Shown here: positions 62,306 through 64,000 of the stretch, one piece after another | Position numbering within the stretch: the first letter of the stretch is position 1 | How the letters are laid out: every line of letters begins with the position of its first letter | Assembly: GCA_947683625.1 (NCBI GenBank) | Contig: CANTUR010000644.1 | Coordinates: 62,001 to 126,000, forward strand | Direction of reading: 5' to 3' | Length of the DNA stretch: 64,000 bases | From: Mallotus nudiflorus | Lineage: Eukaryota; Streptophyta; Magnoliopsida; Malpighiales; Euphorbiaceae | Made by a program: the position numbers and the translations under genes | Notes under the pieces: model-generated | What the model saw: only the letters and a program-made list of their open reading frames with translations | Databases searched by the model: none | Told to the model about the DNA's origin: nothing

Positions 62306-63441
62306 CTATGATAAGTCAATACATAAGAAGTGCTTTAAGTGTAATCAATTCAATCATCAATTTTATGACTATCCTCTTAGAAAATACCTAGTCCATATAA
62401 TTGACAAGGAGGAAGAAGATGAGGTTTACTATGGTATATATGGTAATGATGATGAGTGCAAGAGGTGATGAAGGATAAAAGTATATGGTGAGAAAACTAA
62501 TGTTAACACCAAAGTAAAAAAAATAGCATGCAACAACATCAATTGTTTTTAACCAAGTGTATTAGTAATCAATCATTTGATTTGATTATTGACAGTGGCA
62601 TTTGTAAGAGCACAATTGAAAGAGATATGATGGAGACCCTGTAATTACTTATAGAGAAGCATCTTAGTCCATACAAAATTGGATAGATTAAAATTGCTAA
62701 AAAGATTTAGGTATAACTAAATGATGTAAGGCACCTTTTTCTATTGGTGAGTATAAAGATGAGGTGCATTATGCATTGTAAATATGGATGCTTTTTATTA
62801 TTATTTTAAAACCTTGGTTGTATGGCGTTAGTATATAACATTCAAGTAAGGATATTGTTTACAAAATTAAAAGAAGGGTACAAAGTTCATTTTGTTGCTT
62901 ATAATAGGAAGTCCTCATCCTAAAATTATAGCAGTGGAGGGGCGAACTTTCTTTACCTACACCTATTCAAAACATGAGGTGGAAGTTGCACTCAAGGAGA
63001 CCATGGAAGTTCATGCTTTGATTGTAAAACAAATTTTAACGATTAATAAGGAGTAGAAAGTAATAAAACGTCTAGATATTGTCAAACAATTATTAGAGGA
63101 ATTCAAAGAGATCATGCCAGAAGATTTACCAAATAAGGTAACTTTAATTAGGGATATCCAGCACCACATTGATTTAATTTCTCATTATAGGATGAGTCTT
63201 CAAGAGAATGAGATCTTAAAAGAGAAGGTAGAGGAGTTATTATATAAAGAATAAATCTAGAAAAGCATGAGTCCTTCTAGCCTTGTTGAAACTAAAGAAA
63301 GGTAGAAGTTAGTGAATGTGAGTGGACAAGAAAGCTATTAACAAAACTAAAATTAGTTACAAGTTCTCAATTCATACACTGGATTATATATTAGATTGTT
63401 TGAGTGAAGAAACTGTCTTTTAAAAGATCATGATGAGGGGT
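62286..63441 (+). pseudogene. Gypsy fragment E: gag zinc knuckle to start of reverse transcriptase
   Basis: Plus-strand pieces in order: zinc knuckle CFKCNQFNHQFYDY with the last Cys changed to Tyr (about 62334-62376); protease LIIDSGICKSTIERDMMETL with DSG kept (about 62583-62642) and SPYKIG; linker with AVEGRTFFTY; then EFKEIMPEDLP, IRDIQHHIDLI and HYRMSLQENEIL, the start of a Gypsy reverse transcriptase. Stops and frameshifts are frequent. It resembles element A in the protease. The reverse transcriptase is cut at 63441 by the D-family LTR. Confidence 0.75.
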
Positions 63442-63446
63442 ATAAC

Positions 63447-64000
63447 TGTCACGACCCAAAACAGGGGCCATGACCGGCGCTAGGGAACAGGAATTCTTTC
63501 GAATCCGGAACCCGTAGCAAGCCTAAAAATAAAATAAATCATGCAATAATAACAATAACCATAATATATATATGCAGCGGAAAATAAAAATCTTAAATAT
63601 CATACTAACATTTTCATCACTGGATTTGAATCAAATCTCATCTCATATATATAAATTTTCTTTAATACAAATCCAGTTTCAATATAATACATCTCTTTAA
63701 AATAAAATACATGAAATCCAATACTTTAATTCACAACTACTGCAGTATCTAGATTATAAAATAAGACTCAAGTAAATGATTTACACAAAGAAGTCGGGGC
63801 GGAAGAAATCCGACGTATCGACCTGCTACTGAGGTCTGAAGAAGTTGACTCTCCTGAAAAATAGTCAACGGAGGGGAGTCAGACCTCACTGAGTGAATTA
63901 CTATAATATATATACATAAACACTAAGTGATAATGCATACAGTCAACAGTATATATATAATATGTAAATATATACATGCAAATTCACACAGATGCAGGAA
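63447..64000. mobile_element. D-family LTR, inverted relative to 19414 copy, runs off window
   Basis: It begins TGTCACGACCC. Its reverse complement matches the right end of the solo LTR at 19414-22665: the GCCGGTCA phrase next to the terminus, and at 63780-63900 the phrase GAGGTCTGA with GGAGGGGAGTCAGACCTCACTGAGT, which mirrors 22285-22375. ATAAC (63442-63446) would be the left copy of the target duplication. Whether it is a solo LTR or part of a full element cannot be seen. Confidence 0.75.

Overview
This is plant nuclear DNA, very AT-rich, with GT-AG spliced genes, no operons and many LTR retrotransposons. A TPS-b terpene synthase, a CHX28-like cation/H+ exchanger, Copia (Sirevirus-like), Athila and Tat-type Gypsy elements and a tRNA-derived SINE point to a core eudicot. 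The species cannot be read from the sequence; Malpighiales such as Euphorbiaceae is only a guess.

Only two host genes look intact. At 8709-12600 (+) a seven-exon terpene synthase splices cleanly to 569 residues with RRX8W, RXR, DDIYD and NSE/DTE motifs, but with only 19 residues before the RR pair. At 57118-59806 (-) a four-exon CHX-family exchanger splices cleanly to 787 residues.

Region by region: 1-8.5 kb holds a truncated LTR, a 2.3-kb solo LTR with a perfect 5-bp target duplication, a foldback repeat and AT-rich spacer. At 8.6-12.7 kb is the terpene synthase. From 13.0 to 43.3 kb is a nest of retrotransposons on the minus strand. Old Gypsy element A is split in its integrase by element B (14110-40956, Tat-like). 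B carries a solo Copia-C LTR and a solo D LTR in its interior, and a full Copia C (31394-40906) in its 5' LTR. Target-site duplications support each step. From 43.9 to 50.1 kb lies a decayed Athila element (+) whose gag is split by a small non-autonomous element with three LTRs. From 50.1 to 55.9 kb lies the 3' part of a second B-family element, with an antisense plant-mobile-domain relic and a tandem array before its LTR. At 57.1-59.8 kb is CHX. From 59.8 to 64 kb lie AT-rich spacer, a MITE-like repeat, a tandem repeat split by a SINE, a Gypsy fragment (E) and the edge of another D-family LTR.

The two host genes show no functional link. Most of the window is explained by successive transposon insertions. 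All transposon reading frames seen are broken by stops, frameshifts or lost catalytic residues. Exon boundaries were read by eye from splice consensus, phase and family motifs; transposon lineages are by motif recognition only.
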